Shown here in pieces: positions 1 through 12,226 of a stretch of DNA of 64,000 nt (positions are counted from its first letter, which is position 1; every line of letters starts with the position of its first letter). Where the stretch lies: contig JADANN010000268.1 in assembly GCA_018806985.1 (NCBI GenBank), positions 310,001 through 374,000 on the forward strand, read 5' to 3'. Position numbers and translations under genes: made by a program. The DNA comes from Angiostrongylus vasorum. Taxonomy: Eukaryota; Nematoda; Chromadorea; Rhabditida; Metastrongylidae. The notes beneath the pieces are model-generated. The model was given only the letters and a program-made list of their open reading frames with translations, made no database searches and was not told where the DNA came from.

Positions 1-65
1 TCGAACGACGACCGTGGACGACGAATGCGAGGTAAAGAAACGATTGGAAAACGTGACGAAGTCCC

Positions 66-118
66 CATGAGCCGTGAAAACAAGCCGTCCAAGTATCCAA
101 GTAAGCAAGTCGTATTCT
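66..118 (+). repeat. Family B repeat, 3' end fragment
   Basis: The stretch matches the 3' end of the family B repeat seen in full at 49,425-49,815 and 57,180-57,570: a GTGAAGACGGGCCATCCAAG-like segment followed by the AAGTAAGCAAGT tail. Only the last 50 or so bases are present. Confidence 0.6.
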
Positions 119-667
119 TCCAGACGCTTTGCGTTCCGTAATTCGATCTCCATGTTCATTTCGTTAACAGTTCTAATGACTCTGATTTTTCGTGTCTTCT
201 TCCATGCATTTTTTAAAAACGAAAAAGGTTGGAACCTGGAAAAAAGTATGGATGTTTCTCAACAAAAGCCACTCCCGTCCCCCTCATCAAAAAGAACGTC
301 GTCATTATTTTCTAACAATTTTGACTAAAACAGGTGCCGGCAGGTCTAATCACATTTCTCACAGCAGGAATAGGGCAAGACGCACACTTTCGGTCGTTTT
401 CCATTGAACAGAATGGATTCAGGACAAAAATTTTCCCAACAAACTATATTTAAAGAACTTCCTCAAGAATGTGCGAAATCCACATTGGAGACGAAAAGAT
501 TCTACTAAATATTAAAAACAGCACGCATTAAAATCCAGAGAAAAATCAAGGGATTCATAAGCTCATTCGTCATATTCCAATACGTAAGTGTTGAAAAATC
601 TACTTGTTACACGATTGTCTAATGTTCTTGCTATTTAAATATTGCAGTAGTAAATTAGCAAGGACAT

Positions 668-795
668 TTATAAAGGATAAAGCTCTCGGCGTTGATCAAT
701 CTGCTGAGGGACGCGCCATGGATTCGACATTATTAAGCATCGTTTGGAGGTGACTGAATGCATATCTGGCCCTTTACAGTGACTTGCAGTGGCTT
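668..795 (-). mobile_element. tRNA-derived SINE, 3' half only
   Basis: On the minus strand this is the tail half of the SINE family: the body segment ending in the box that reads GGCGCATCCCTCAG in better copies, then GATCAACGCCGAGAGCTTTA and an ATCCTTT tail. The tRNA-like head is missing. Confidence 0.75.
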
Positions 796-1074
796 ACTGT
801 TGTTCACTTTTGTTCTCAAATGTATCGAAGTAAATGTCACCACACTTTTATCACATCAGCGACAACGTGAACCATGTTTAACTTACTCAGCTTGGTTTAT
901 TGTTGTATTTTTACACACGAGCGACCATTTGCTGATTGCCAGTCTCTTGCGAAATACGCGTGGTCGTAGCTTCTATTCCACTCCATGGCAAGTCGAGACC
1001 TCTCTAGCTCCGAAGTTGACGAATTGACACCACAGTTATTGGGGAGGATAGAAGAAACGGAGCTGATACATCGT

Positions 1075-1195
1075 TAGGCCCCACAAATCAAAGCATAGGC
1101 GAAATTTGCCTCCAATCACCACAACGATGCCACGAATGGAGTTCAATGCATAGCATCAATGAGGGATTGATTAGCATCGAGTGCTTCACATTTCT
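1075..1195 (+). mobile_element. tRNA-derived SINE, divergent 3' fragment
   Basis: A decayed copy of the SINE body: the AATGGAGTTCAATGCATAG region, then a GATTGATTAGC segment in the place of GATCAACGCC. The tRNA-like head is absent. Confidence 0.5.
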
Positions 1196-1821
1196 GTTCT
1201 TAAATGCAACGCTACTTCAAGAATCGACGAGTTTCGTTCCCTTTAGGGCCCATAGAGTGAGAAGAAAACTGTTTAATGTGCATAAAATGACACTTTACGT
1301 TGGGAAATCTCAAGATCGCTCGTTCAGCCTTCGACTGTGAATAATTTGTCTCCACACATCGTACAGATCCAGGTAGAATTCAAATGGACCAAAAATTTTG
1401 TTACTACGGAAAGTTTTTTCTCTTAAAATCTTGGAAAAGCACGGTATTAGATGTGAAGATATTAGAGATGTTAATTTCCATCTCGTCATCACAGACAGTC
1501 CTGTCGTTAGCTATTTTGATAGAATGATTTTTCAAGCACCTCGGCAACCATTTCTAGACAGAAATCTTTGCTCCTCAAAAATCACATCGTTGCCGAAAAA
1601 TACCTTCGAAAGACCCATCAGCTCCAGAATATTCTATCATAATCTGCCGTAATGAATGAGCTCAGATCTTGTTGGCAACAAGTGTAGATTCCAGTGGCTC
1701 TTATCCTGATTAATGAAAAATGTGTTTGAGCTCAGTTATATAGCATTTCAGAGCAGCTGTTGAAAAAGGGCATTATTTTTGAGTCAGCCCAACAGTTACA
1801 ATACTAACTCCTTACTATAAC

Positions 1822-1827
1822 TTTATT
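1822..1827 (-). terminator. Poly(A) signal AATAAA
   Basis: On the minus strand AATAAA lies about 28 bases after the stop codon at 1855-1857. Its position fits a short nematode 3' UTR and supports the terminal exon at 1855-2043. Confidence 0.6.
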
Positions 1828-1854
1828 CGGTGACTATCGATTGACAATAAGGAG

Positions 1855-3295
1855 TCACGCTCGATTGATTAGCTGTAGGACAGGATCGGGTTGTACCGTA
1901 GCACCCGCGATCTTGCGGCAACTCTCCGGGAGTTCGTCAAAGTGTCCAGCCACCGCATGCCAGTCAGCGATGTCGGTAGCATGCCAGTGTACGAACGAAC
2001 GAACCAGTTCGATGGTCCGTGCACTCAGTCCTGACACGCAAACCTAATAGAAGAGTAAAGGTTCAATTGCAAAGAAAAAATAACTGAAAAGTATTTTTAG
2101 AAAACGTAAGCAATTATGTATCTATTAGGCAGTAAGTCAAGAAAGTAAAGCAAAAAGTAACCTTACACGGCAAAGCAAACAGTTGAAATGGAAAGGCATT
2201 GAAATCAATGCAGTGATATGAGTGGGACGAAGAGAAAAACTCTACGGTATAATGTCTCTTGAAATGAAATACAACTGCGAATATATTTGAGTTCCGAACT
2301 TATGCTCGAATCTACGGAATTCTGATATGTTCTTCTTTCCAAATTTACAGATACTCAGGTAGTTCATCTAAGCTATCAATACCAATCGATCAATGTAAAT
2401 TTTTACCTCATCCACAATTGGTATCATACACTGTAAATAGCAAGCTTGAAATGAGCACAAAATACTCAGCTCTTTTTCGTATTGATCAAGATCGGACGAT
2501 AGGAACAGCTGCAAAAAAAGACACCGATTAACATAACGTAAGCTCTACAGTTTACGTAACTTTGTCCTCTAATTTTAAATATTACGTCTAACGCCTTTCT
2601 TAACTGTGTTCAATGCCGATTTGCGCTCCCTAGATCAATCCCGTTGACGAGTGATTGCTAATAGCACCTATGAAACACGGCTGAGAGAAAGGCGAAACGA
2701 AGCATCCGCATGTTGTGGTAGTAAACGCGTTAGCCCCCCGAAAATGGTAATAGCGTGTTTGATCACCACCGCAGACACCTGCAGTCCGGAGTTTTGCAAA
2801 TATCTCAGCATCGGTGTGGTTATATTTCACATCATACCATGCCATGAAGAAAAGAATAAGCATCAAATAAAAACTGATCACGTATAATTCTACCAGAATC
2901 TACCAAAGACGAAATAAATAGACAGAAATTGCAAAAAGTAAAGGACAACTATCGTTGGTAATTTGACCTGTGGAATTGTTCAAAGGAAGTTTTACGGTGA
3001 TCTTTGAATAATAATAATAATCCCCAAATAGGAGATCGTCAAAGGAGAAGTTCTTTCAAAGGAATAGAACTTTCATAGATCAGCTAAGAACGTATCGACC
3101 AATCCTGTCTGTAACATCGTTTCCTGCACTCAGATTTACTACACACAGAAATTATGCATCGATTCATTACACCGATCAGTTGAGAAGATTAAGAAATTAG
3201 TAAAGCCTCAATAGCTGGAAACTCGCCTGATTCATAGAGCTTGACTTTTCGGGGATACTTCGTCCTCCCACTTCATTATGGCACAGATGATCGCA
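1855..3295 (-). CDS. 3' exons of an unrecognised protein-coding gene
   Basis: I do not recognise the protein. Two exons are well supported on the minus strand: 2407-2508 (34 codons) and the terminal exon 2043-1855 (62 codons plus TGA). The first is bounded by TTTTTTTGCAG and GAG|GTAAAA, the second starts after CTATTAG; both are in phase 0 and an AATAAA follows. They read LFLSSDLDQYEKELSILCSF and onward to a C-terminus ending in PDPVLQLINRA. A third exon upstream is uncertain. It is either 3295-3227 (23 codons, TTTTAG acceptor, GC donor CAG|GCGAGT) or an overlapping frame that runs from about 3397 down to 3259 and ends at GAA|GTATCC; both join in phase 0. A family C MITE sits in the intron at 2595-2862. 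An RTE element begins at about 3440, so the 5' part is either interrupted or lies beyond the RTE pair. The gene may be real or a truncated remnant. Confidence 0.55.
2595..2862. mobile_element. Family C MITE
   Basis: The copy carries the family C signature: an AGATCAATCCCGTTGACGAG segment, AACGCGTTAGCCCCC, a complementary AATAGCG-type arm, CACCGCAGACACCTGCAG, and GAGTTTTGCAAATATCTCAG. It lies in an intron of the gene at 1855-3295. Confidence 0.65.
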
Positions 3296-3439
3296 CTAAA
3301 ACGAGAAATTTTTTTAAAATATTTCAGACTGAATGCTTCACGTTGATGAATTCGATGTCCAAACAAAAGTAACATTTCTTCAATCAACGAGTCATCAGAC
3401 GGGTCAACGAGAAGTATTTATGGTGACCGTCTCAGAACC

Positions 3440-6400
3440 CATGGATATCCTTCATATGAGGGGACCTCGAGCCGGTTAGTCGCGATGCTACGTGGCGCGT
3501 CCACAGGTGGCGGATAGGGGGGTTAATCGCCGACCAAAAGCGACCTTTGCTTCCCTAAGACGCAGGTGGATCCAGGGGACGGACTCCCTGTTTCTGCTGC
3601 GCCTATTTGGTACATACTTTCTGTATTTGCTAGGCGTATTCATGCATGCGTGTGTGGGTGCGTTCTTGCTTATGCGGATTGTATTCTACGAGCCAATTCG
3701 GCCAGAAGCCTGCAATCAAGTGACAGGGAAGTATAAGGGAGGCGGTTAGGAGTTCCCTCCAATAAACAAGCTCCATGTCCATTCCGGGAGAGCTCAGCAA
3801 GCTAAACGTGGATATCAAAATACTAAACACGGTAAAAAAAAAGAACCTCATTCCATTGACACCGAAAAAGCCCCCAATTTTGCAGCGTTGGGTAAGACGA
3901 GTACGCAGAGGCTGCTAAAATCTCAGGGCCAATGGAAGCTGCCTGGATCACGAAGAACTATGGTGATGACCTGTACCTACAATGCACGTGCGCCTGCATC
4001 CGAGTCCTCGATAGAAGACTTGCTCATGCAAGCAAGAAGGATAAGGTATGTCATCGGCCTGGCCGAGACGAGACGACGCCACCCATTCAACGCCGTCTAT
4101 GACACCGAAGAAAAACTGTTCATCGGAACATGCGACAGTAGAGGAGTGGGCGGCGTCGGCGTTCTCGTCAACAGGAGTTTGTCCATGAACATCGATTCAT
4201 TTGAACAGCTTACAACCCGAATCGGACGTTTACGATTAAAAAGAGGTGATCAATTCCGGCTTTGACAATCTTCGTCGTTTACGCGCCGATATCAAACTAT
4301 GACGAAGAAGAAGTCGAAGTGTTCTACATGGACTTGGAGAAGTTCTACAGAGGAGACCGCACATTCTTCAAGGTCACCATTGGAGATTTCAATGCCAAGA
4401 TTAGACCAAAGAAAACGTCTGAAGAACGTCACGTTGGGACCCATGGATTAGAATGGAACGAACACGATGGGCGGCTATCTGATTTTTATCATGGCGACCA
4501 TGACCATCCATGATAACTCTCAATTCCAGAAGCCCCACCCTCAACGCTGGACGTGGGAGTCTCCCTATGAGGAGTACCATAACGAAACAGACCAGATCAT
4601 AGTAAAAGGTTTTGCCTAACCGATGTCGCTGATGTCCCAACATTCTACACGGGATCAGACCACCGTCTTCTTCGTGCAAGATTCTATTTCTCGCGGAATA
4701 GAGAAAAAGCCGCTAAATTCAAAAACCGAAGTCCCAAACCACCTCAAACTGGGACTTATTCAATTTATTAGTCGGCTGTTGGAAAGATGCCGTTGTCGAT
4801 AACATCGACGAAGAATACGATCGGTCGATTCAACATCTTCACGTTAGCGCTATTAAAGCTGAGAGTTCGAAAGTCACCAAGAGACGTGTCTCCAGAAACA
4901 CAGATGCAGGCAACTGCGAACTAGCATCCGAAGTTGTACAACATTGCAAACAAGCCATAAAGGAGCATCATAAACAGAAACGTCTATCAGTTATGCCCGA
5001 AGCTGCAGACGCTAGAAAAACCGTTCGCAAAGCCCACCGAAGCTTCCCCAGTTACAAGACCAAGATGATTGCACTCCGTCGCCCAGACGGAACAGTAACA
5101 GCATCCGGAAAGGCAATGGAGAAAATCATTTAGTACTCAAATCTGTTCTATAGCCACGTCTTCCCATGCTCATATGAAATAAGGGAAGATTGATATGTCG
5201 ACCCACCGGTTTTCCGTCTAGAGATCCGCCATACTATTTCGTCGGTGTAAAACCGAACAGCCCCAGGTTAGGACAGCATAAGATCTGGAAACCTGAAGAA
5301 CATTCCACCAGTCCTCATAAAGACAGTGGCTCGGCTTTTCTGACGTTGCCTGTTACAACGAAGGTTGTTATCCAGTGCAAGCCATCAAGACCGTGCTATT
5401 GTTCAAGAAGGGTGACCACGATATCGGCAATAGTTGCCTGATCTGCTTACCGTCTGTCGTCTAAAACTTTTCACTTGAGTTATCCTAAACAGTGTTGACA
5501 GAACATTGGATGAAAGATAGCCATGTGAGCAAAGCAGGGTTTCGAAAAGGATTTAGTACGATGGACCACATCCACACGATAACAAAACTGATCGAAGTAT
5601 CGCCAGAGTGCAAGAGACCGCTCTGTCTTACTTGAATAGATTTAATGAAGATTTGTGATTTAGTTGAGATAGAAACAGTCATGGGAAGCCGGCACAAGCA
5701 GAGCCATGTAAAAGGTTAACAACTGAAATATCACTATTATATAACTATAATAAAATGGACGTCAAATGAGAGTTTAGGCAAGGCGATACCAACTCGCAAA
5801 AACTATTTACCATCTCCCTCCGAAACGTCATGCGAACATTGGAATGGGACAATAGCGGAATGAAATTCGATGGTTGGCAATTATAACATTTTCGCCTTAT
5901 TGATGACATCTTTATTATAATGCTGAGGGGGAACGAATGCTTCCCAACTTTGATAGCGCCTATGGAAAGACTGGTCTTCGAATAAATCTCACAAAAACGA
6001 TGCTCATGAAGAATAAATGGTTTGGTATACTTCAAAATTGGCTAAGAGGAAGCGGCAGCTTGGGGAGCTTTTAAGAGCGTCGATGAGGTAGTGAAGAGAA
6101 CAAGGAACGCCCCTAGTCCGTGCCCACCATTTGGACCCCACAATTCTCCCTGCCTTAACGTATGGCTCGGAAACCTGGTCGCTTAAGCAAGGTGAAAGGT
6201 TGCTCAGCGTCATTCAACGCGCATTCGAGAGAACCATGGTAGGAGAACCATCCCGTATCACGCATTTGAAAGAAGGGATCCGAAATTCGAATCTACGTTA
6301 AGAATCAAAAATCAAAGACGCCGTTCTATACGCCTAATTTTAGGCGATAATATGGGACAAGCACGTAATGGCTATGCACGACGACCGGTGAAGAAGATAC

Positions 6401-6650
6401 GTGACAGGATTACTGGGAATGTCGAAAGCACTGCAGAAATACCAACGTCCCAATGTTAAGGGTTCTTGACGGAAATCCCAGAAGAAAGGTATGATGCTCA
6501 ACAGCTCCCTACATCGAGCAAAACCCACTGGGCTACGCTTACACGCAACAGTGACAAATGGAATATTTATTGGCGCTGGCTCAAGTCACTCGATGATCAA
6601 TAGGGTGACAGGTAGTAAAGGTGATCATAAGAATTAAAGGGGTCATTTAA
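3440..6650 (+). mobile_element. RTE-type LINE, copy A, degenerate
   Basis: This is a non-LTR retroelement of the RTE clade, which moves by target-primed reverse transcription. The 5' part (about 3888-4513) encodes an apurinic-type endonuclease domain, in two overlapping frames. Recognisable blocks are [28 protein letters not shown] and GDFNAKI, then WTWESP-like and GSDHRLL-like blocks after further breaks. From about 4740 to 6600 the reverse transcriptase follows but is cut by many stops and shifts; its DNA aligns by eye with copy B. The 3' end carries TAGTAAAGGTGATCA-like bases, in keeping with the short repetitive tails of RTE elements. The head (3440-3600) aligns with the far end of copy B at about 10,245. 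It has no intact open frame and is not expected to be autonomous. Confidence 0.85.
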
Positions 6651-6839
6651 TAACAGAGTACTAATCTATGCGCTTACTTTTGCAAATGATTCGTCTTTGA
6701 ATATGGTGTGTTCCTCAGCAATTTTTCTTTTCGATAGGTCATGAGGATTTGTAGGGTTGTCTCTTTATTGACATGATGAATTCTGATTAAGCCTGATTTC
6801 CTTCAGAATCCTTAAAGCTATCTGCACCTCCGCTGCTCT

Positions 6840-9800
6840 CAGATCACCTGTAGTCCCGTTGATCGTCGAGTGACTCGAGCGGGCGCCAGTGAATCTTCCA
6901 TTTTTCCCCTGTCGCGTGCAACAGTAGCCCAGTGGGTTCTGCTCGCTCTAGGGACTTGTCGAGCATCATATCTCTCTTCAAGGCTCCTCGTGAGGAACTC
7001 TGACTATCGGGTCGGTGGTCTTCCTGCAGTACGTTTGACATCGCAAAGAATCCAGCCACTAACGGCTCCTGTCCAGCGGTTGTGATTCATACGCATTACG
7101 TGTCCGGTCCACCTTATGTTCGACTGTTTGGCGTACAGAACGGCAACTTTGATTTTTGATCGTTAACGCAGGTCGGAGTTTGGGATCCCTTCCCTTACTT
7201 GTGTGAAACGGGATACTCCTAGCATCGTCCTTTCGATTGCGCGTTCAGTAACGCTGAGTGATCTCTCATCCTGCCTACGCAGCGACCAAGTTTCTGACGC
7301 ATACGTTAAGGCAGGAAGTCCCGTTGAGTCGAAGAGGTGGGCACGGAGTCGGTGTTCCTTGTTCTCTTCACTACATCGTCGATGCTCTTGAAAGCTACCT
7401 AAGCCGCTCGTTTCCTTCTGCTCAGCTCTGGAGCTAAGTCGTTCATCATATTGATTTCCGACTTAGATAGACATAACTGGAGCATTCGGAGATATTCGTT
7501 CCGCTGAGCGTGAATGGGGGCATATGAAACCAATCCGTTTTCATGAGCATCGTTCTTGTGAGATTTATTCGAAGACCAATCTTTCCACAGGCTTCATCAA
7601 AGTCGGCAACCATAACTTTCGCTTGGCTAATGTTTGTTGTTATAAGGACGATGTCATCAGCAAAGCGAACATAATGTAACTGCCGACCATCGATTTTCAC
7701 TTCCATATTATCCCATTCCAATGTTTACATGACGTTCTGGAGGGTGGAGGTAAATAATTTTGGCGAGATGGTATCGCCTTGCCTAACTTCTATTTTTGAC
7801 GTCAATGTTAATATCGTTGTAGAATGGTGATATCTTGGTTGTGAAATTCTTGTACAGCTTACGAAGAATCTTTATGTACTGAATAGGGACTCCTCGACTA
7901 TTAAGGGCTTCCATGACTGCTTCTATCTCAGTTGAATCAAAGACCTTCTTTAAATCGATGAAAGTGAGACACAGCAGTCTTTTGCACTCTCGCGGTACTC
8001 CAATGAGAGTTGTTATCGTGTGGACGTGGTCCTTCGTACTAAATCCTTTTCAAAACCCTGCTTGCTCACATGGCTGTCCAGTGTTCTGTCAATCCTGTTT
8101 AGGATGACTCGAGTGAGAAGTTTGTAGACGGCAGAGAGCAAGCAGACTGGGCGATAGTTGCCGATATCGTGTAGATCACCCTTCTTGAACAATAACACGG
8201 TCTTGCTGGTTTTCCACTGAGTAGGGACCTTGCATTCAGACAGGTAACGTGTGAAGAGCCGAGCCAGTTGTTTACGAGGACTGGCGGAAAGGTTCTTCAA
8301 GTGTTCTAGTCCTATCCTGTCCGGACCTGGTGCTGTTCGATTTTTCACCGACGAAACGGCATGTCGGATTTCGGAAAGGACAATTGTTGGTACAACATAC
8401 CCATCCTCCTTTATTTCATATGACGGAAGGTGGACGTGGCTATCGAAGAGATCTGAATAGTAATCGTGAATGATTTTCTCCATTGCCTTTCCGCACGCTG
8501 TTACTGTTCCGTCTGGGCGACGGAGTGCAATCATCTTGGTCTTGTAACTGGGGGAAGCTTCGGTGGGCATTGCGAATGCTTTTCCAAGCCTCTGCAGCTT
8601 CGACCATTACTGCTGCTCTTTTCTCGTTAAGGTCTTCTTTTATCGCCTGTCTGCATTGTTTTGCAAGTTCGGACGTTAATTCGCGGTTCCCTGCAGCTCG
8701 TACGATTCCATGCTGCCGTATCAGCTAGAGTGTTTCTGGAAACAGACGTCTCTTGGTGACTTTCGAACTCTCCGCTTTCATAGCGGTAACGTGAAGATGT
8801 TGAATGAGCCGATCGTATTCCTCTCGATGTCATCGACAACGGAATCTTCCCAACAGCGCACCCATGAATTGAATAAGTCGCAGTTTATTGTGGTTCTAGG
8901 GCTTCGGTTTCTGAATTTAGCGGCTTTTTTCTCCTTTCCGCGAGAAATAGAATCTTGCACGAAGGAGACGGTGGTCTGATCCCGTGCAGAATTTTGGGAC
9001 AACAGCGACATCGGTTAGGCAAAACCTTCTATTTACTATGAAGTGGTCTATTTCGTTATGGTACTCTCCATTGGGAGACTCCCACGTCCAGTGTTGAGGA
9101 TGGAGCTTATGGAATTGCGAATTACTATGGATGGTCCTGGTCTGCATAATAAACTCAGATAGCCGCCCATCGTGTTCGTTCCATTCTAATCCATGGGTCC
9201 CAATGTGACGTTCTTCAGACGTTTTCTTTGGTCTAATCTTGGCATTGAAATCTCCAATGATGACCTTGAAGAATGTACGGTCTCCTCTGTAGAACTTCTC
9301 CAAGTCCATATAGAACGCTTCGACTTCTTCTTCGTCATAGTTTGATGTCGGCGCGTAAACGACGAAGATTGTGAAAGCCGGTATTGATCCACATCTTTTT
9401 AATCGTAAACGTCCGATTCGGGTTGTACGCTGTTCGAATGAATTGATGTTCATGGACAAACTCGTGTTGACGAGAACGCCGACGCCGCCGACTCCTCTGC
9501 TGTCGCATGTTCCGATGAACTGTTTTTTCTTCGGTGTCATAGACGGCGTTGAAGGGGGTGGCGTCGTCTCGTCTCGGCCAGGCCGATGACGTCGTACCTT
9601 ATCCTTCTTGCTTGCATGATCAAGTCTTCTATCGAGGAGGATGCAAGTGTACGTGCATTGTAGGTACAGATCGTCACCATAGTTCTTTGAAATCCAGGCA
9701 GCTTCCATTGGCCCTGAGACTCTAGCAGCCTCTGCGTACTCGTCCTATCCAACGCTGCGAAATTGGGGGGCTCTTTCGGGGTTAGGGGGAATGAGGCCCG

Positions 9801-10245
9801 TTCTCTTTACTGTGTTTAGCACTTTTGATACCCACGTATAGCTTGCTGGACTCTGAACCTGAGGGCTGGGTATACTCACGGGTAGCTTGCCAGGCTCTCC
9901 CAGAGTGGACATGGAGCTTATTTGTTGGAGGCGACTCCAAACCGCCTCCCATACATTTCCGTGTCACTTGATTGCAAGCTTTTGGCCGAATTGACCCGTA
10001 GAATACAATCCGCATAAGCGGGAACGCACCCACACATGGACGCATGAATACGCCTAGCAAATACAGAAAGTATGTACCAGATCGGCGCAGCAGAAACAGG
10101 GAGTCCATCCCCTGGATCCATGTGCGTCTCAGGGAAGCAGAGGTCGCTTTTGGTCCGCGATTATCTCCCTATCCGCCACCTGGGGACGCTCCACGTAGCC
10201 TCGCGACCAGCCGGCTCAAGATCCCTCATATGAAGGAGATCCGTT
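6840..10245 (-). mobile_element. RTE-type LINE, copy B, near full length
   Basis: This element lies on the opposite strand and faces copy A tail-to-tail. Reading down the minus strand it holds an endonuclease (9752-8917), with [48 protein letters not shown] and GSDHRLLRA. A reverse transcriptase N-part follows (8570-8013; NYRPVCLLSAVYKLLTRV, the finger/palm region), then the palm motif with VRFADDIVLITTN (7721-7446), and a C-terminal end (7059-6844). FADD stands for the catalytic YxDD aspartates. The frame is broken at several points, for example within an A-run near 9532 and after GEKSR at 8917, so it is a pseudogene copy. Its endonuclease DNA is very close to that of copy A, so both derive from a recently active family. 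Length fits RTE elements (about 3.3 kb). Confidence 0.88.
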
Positions 10246-10743
10246 GGATGATAATATGGGCTACCTCAATGTCGTAAAAGATGCAAGAGTCAAAGAGTGT
10301 TATTCTACTGATAGTAGCAAAAGTGGTGCGATGCTACAGACGTATATCCATGCTTCTAGCGAGAAAGCTATTCAGAAGATGGAATGAAAAGGATGCGACT
10401 CTCACGTTGCCAATTTTGTAACTTTAGATATCTGAGCCTATGATAGAGCGCTTTGCTCCTGATGACGAACTCACATCCAGTAAAATAAACATCTTGGTCT
10501 TTTCGAACCACATCTACCGTAACTGTGAGGATTCCAACTGGTTATGGACGAAAACTAGATGGAAGTTAGGAATGAACATAGAACGCAACAAGAACGAACG
10601 AATGAAGACGTCAGCATTCTCGTTTAACTCACTATTCAACAAGATTGATAAATGATATGGTCGAAGTTTGCTCTAATCGGTGAACAACCGTTATTGGGTA
10701 CTCATTCTGAATAACATATTATGGCACACTACATTCGAAGTAC

Positions 10744-11035
10744 ACTGGGCACGTGTGAAACAGTAGTTGGAGGCGCCATTGCGACACACGCGGAGTCGAT
10801 TCCCACGCCCATGGCCCACCCTCGCCTTCCACCCCCTCTGAGGTCGGCAGATTGGTACCAGACTTGTTTGGGAGGATAGCAGCAGTGGCTCGAAACATCG
10901 GTAGGCCACCGCGAGTCATTGCAAAGGCCAGATATGCATTCATTCACCTCTAAATGATGCTTAGTGAAGTCGAATGCATGGTGCATCCCTCAGAGATTTA
11001 TGAACGCCGAGAGCTTTATCTTTTCATCCTTTTAT
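10744..11035 (+). mobile_element. tRNA-derived SINE with target-site duplication
   Basis: A full copy: tRNA-like head with a box A-like GTGAAACAGTAGTTGGAGG and box B-like GAGTCGATTCCC, the conserved body (TTGTTTGGGAGGATAGCAGC), and a CTTTATC/TCCTTTTAT tail. Flanks ATTCGAAGTAC (10,733-10,743) and ATTCGAAATAC (11,036-11,046) look like an 11-bp target-site duplication with one change. Confidence 0.85.
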
Positions 11036-11483
11036 ATTCGAAATACTGTAATACTTTGAAACACTAGTAACTACGGTAACAGTTGCCAAGAACTTTACAA
11101 ACATTACCAGAAATTGCATAACCACAAGAAATCCTGCCTTAATTATGATAGAAGGAAAGATGTCAAGACATCTCGAATGTGATCAACGAAAATAGACTGT
11201 CGATATCTAAGCCGGACTGGCTTAACTATAAAATGAGAAAAGATAGGAAACTAGGCCCTTATAAATCCCTCCTGGAGGTGCTATGCATTCAGCTCCATTC
11301 ATAGCGATAGTAATGCTGATGGAACATCTCTTAATAACTCAAAAGACCGACTTTCTATAAACCTCGGCATAGATAGTTGATATATTTATTTATATGATCT
11401 TATAAACTGATCTTCTTTAGCTGATGTGAGGTTGGTATAGGTCTTCGTTGTCGTTGTCATTGTTGTTGGTGTTGTTGGTCGAT

Positions 11484-11519
11484 GGTTGGCGTTTCGGCGA
11501 TTTCGCCTTCCTCAGAGCC
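11484..11519 (-). ncRNA. Hammerhead-ribozyme-like motif in Penelope-like arm
   Basis: Minus strand: GGCT, CTGAGGA, A, then a four-pair stem II GGCG-AAAT-CGCC, GAAAC, then GCC in the place of the usual GTC cleavage triplet. The core is well kept but the altered triplet suggests a weaker or dead copy. Confidence 0.5.
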
Positions 11520-12207
11520 TGGACGTATTTTATATTATAATACTTTAATTATTCGGTGGAAAAGGCTAAAATATTAATGAAGATCAAAGTTTCAAATAGA
11601 TGGTGGGTTAGGATGCTACGGTGAAACTGAAAGGCTACTCACCGTTTTGTTACGAGTGGGACTGGACCACGCGTTGTTCACGTGGGTTCGCGAGCACGAC
11701 ACACCCGGGTGTCAAGATATCATTTTGAAATAGGTGGAAACGGGTAGACCACTTTGTGTCCGCATAGAAGAATATCTAGATGAGAAAGTTAAGATTCGTC
11801 AAAACACTCCTCTAGGTACGCATAGGGCACAAAAGCACAACGGCGATGATTTTGAAGTGACTGTACGGATCGTGGCGCAGGAGTCGATAACATCAACGCG
11901 CAAAACTCTTGAAGCGTTTTGGATAAATTTCAAAAAATCCAAAGATGAACCGGAAAGATGAATGCCTCACTATCACACGTGAACTGGCGCCCTATTTCAA
12001 AATGATGTTTTGACCCCTGAGGTGTGTCGTGCTCGCGACCCCACGTGAACAACGCGTGGGGCCAGTCCCACTCGTAACATCACGGTGAGTAGCCTTTCAG
12101 TTTGACCGTAGCATCCTAACCCACCATCTATTTAAAACTTTGATCTTCATTAATACTTTAGCCTTTTCCACCGAATAACTAAAGTATTCTAATATAAAAT
12201 ACGTCCA

Positions 12208-12226
12208 GGCTCTGAGGAACGTCAGC
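12208..12226 (+). ncRNA. Hammerhead-like motif with stem II deleted
   Basis: The right-arm counterpart reads GGCTCTGAGGAA directly followed by CGTCAGCC. The GGC..GCC hairpin and the GAA core found in the other copies are missing, a clean internal deletion of about 17 bases. Confidence 0.45.
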
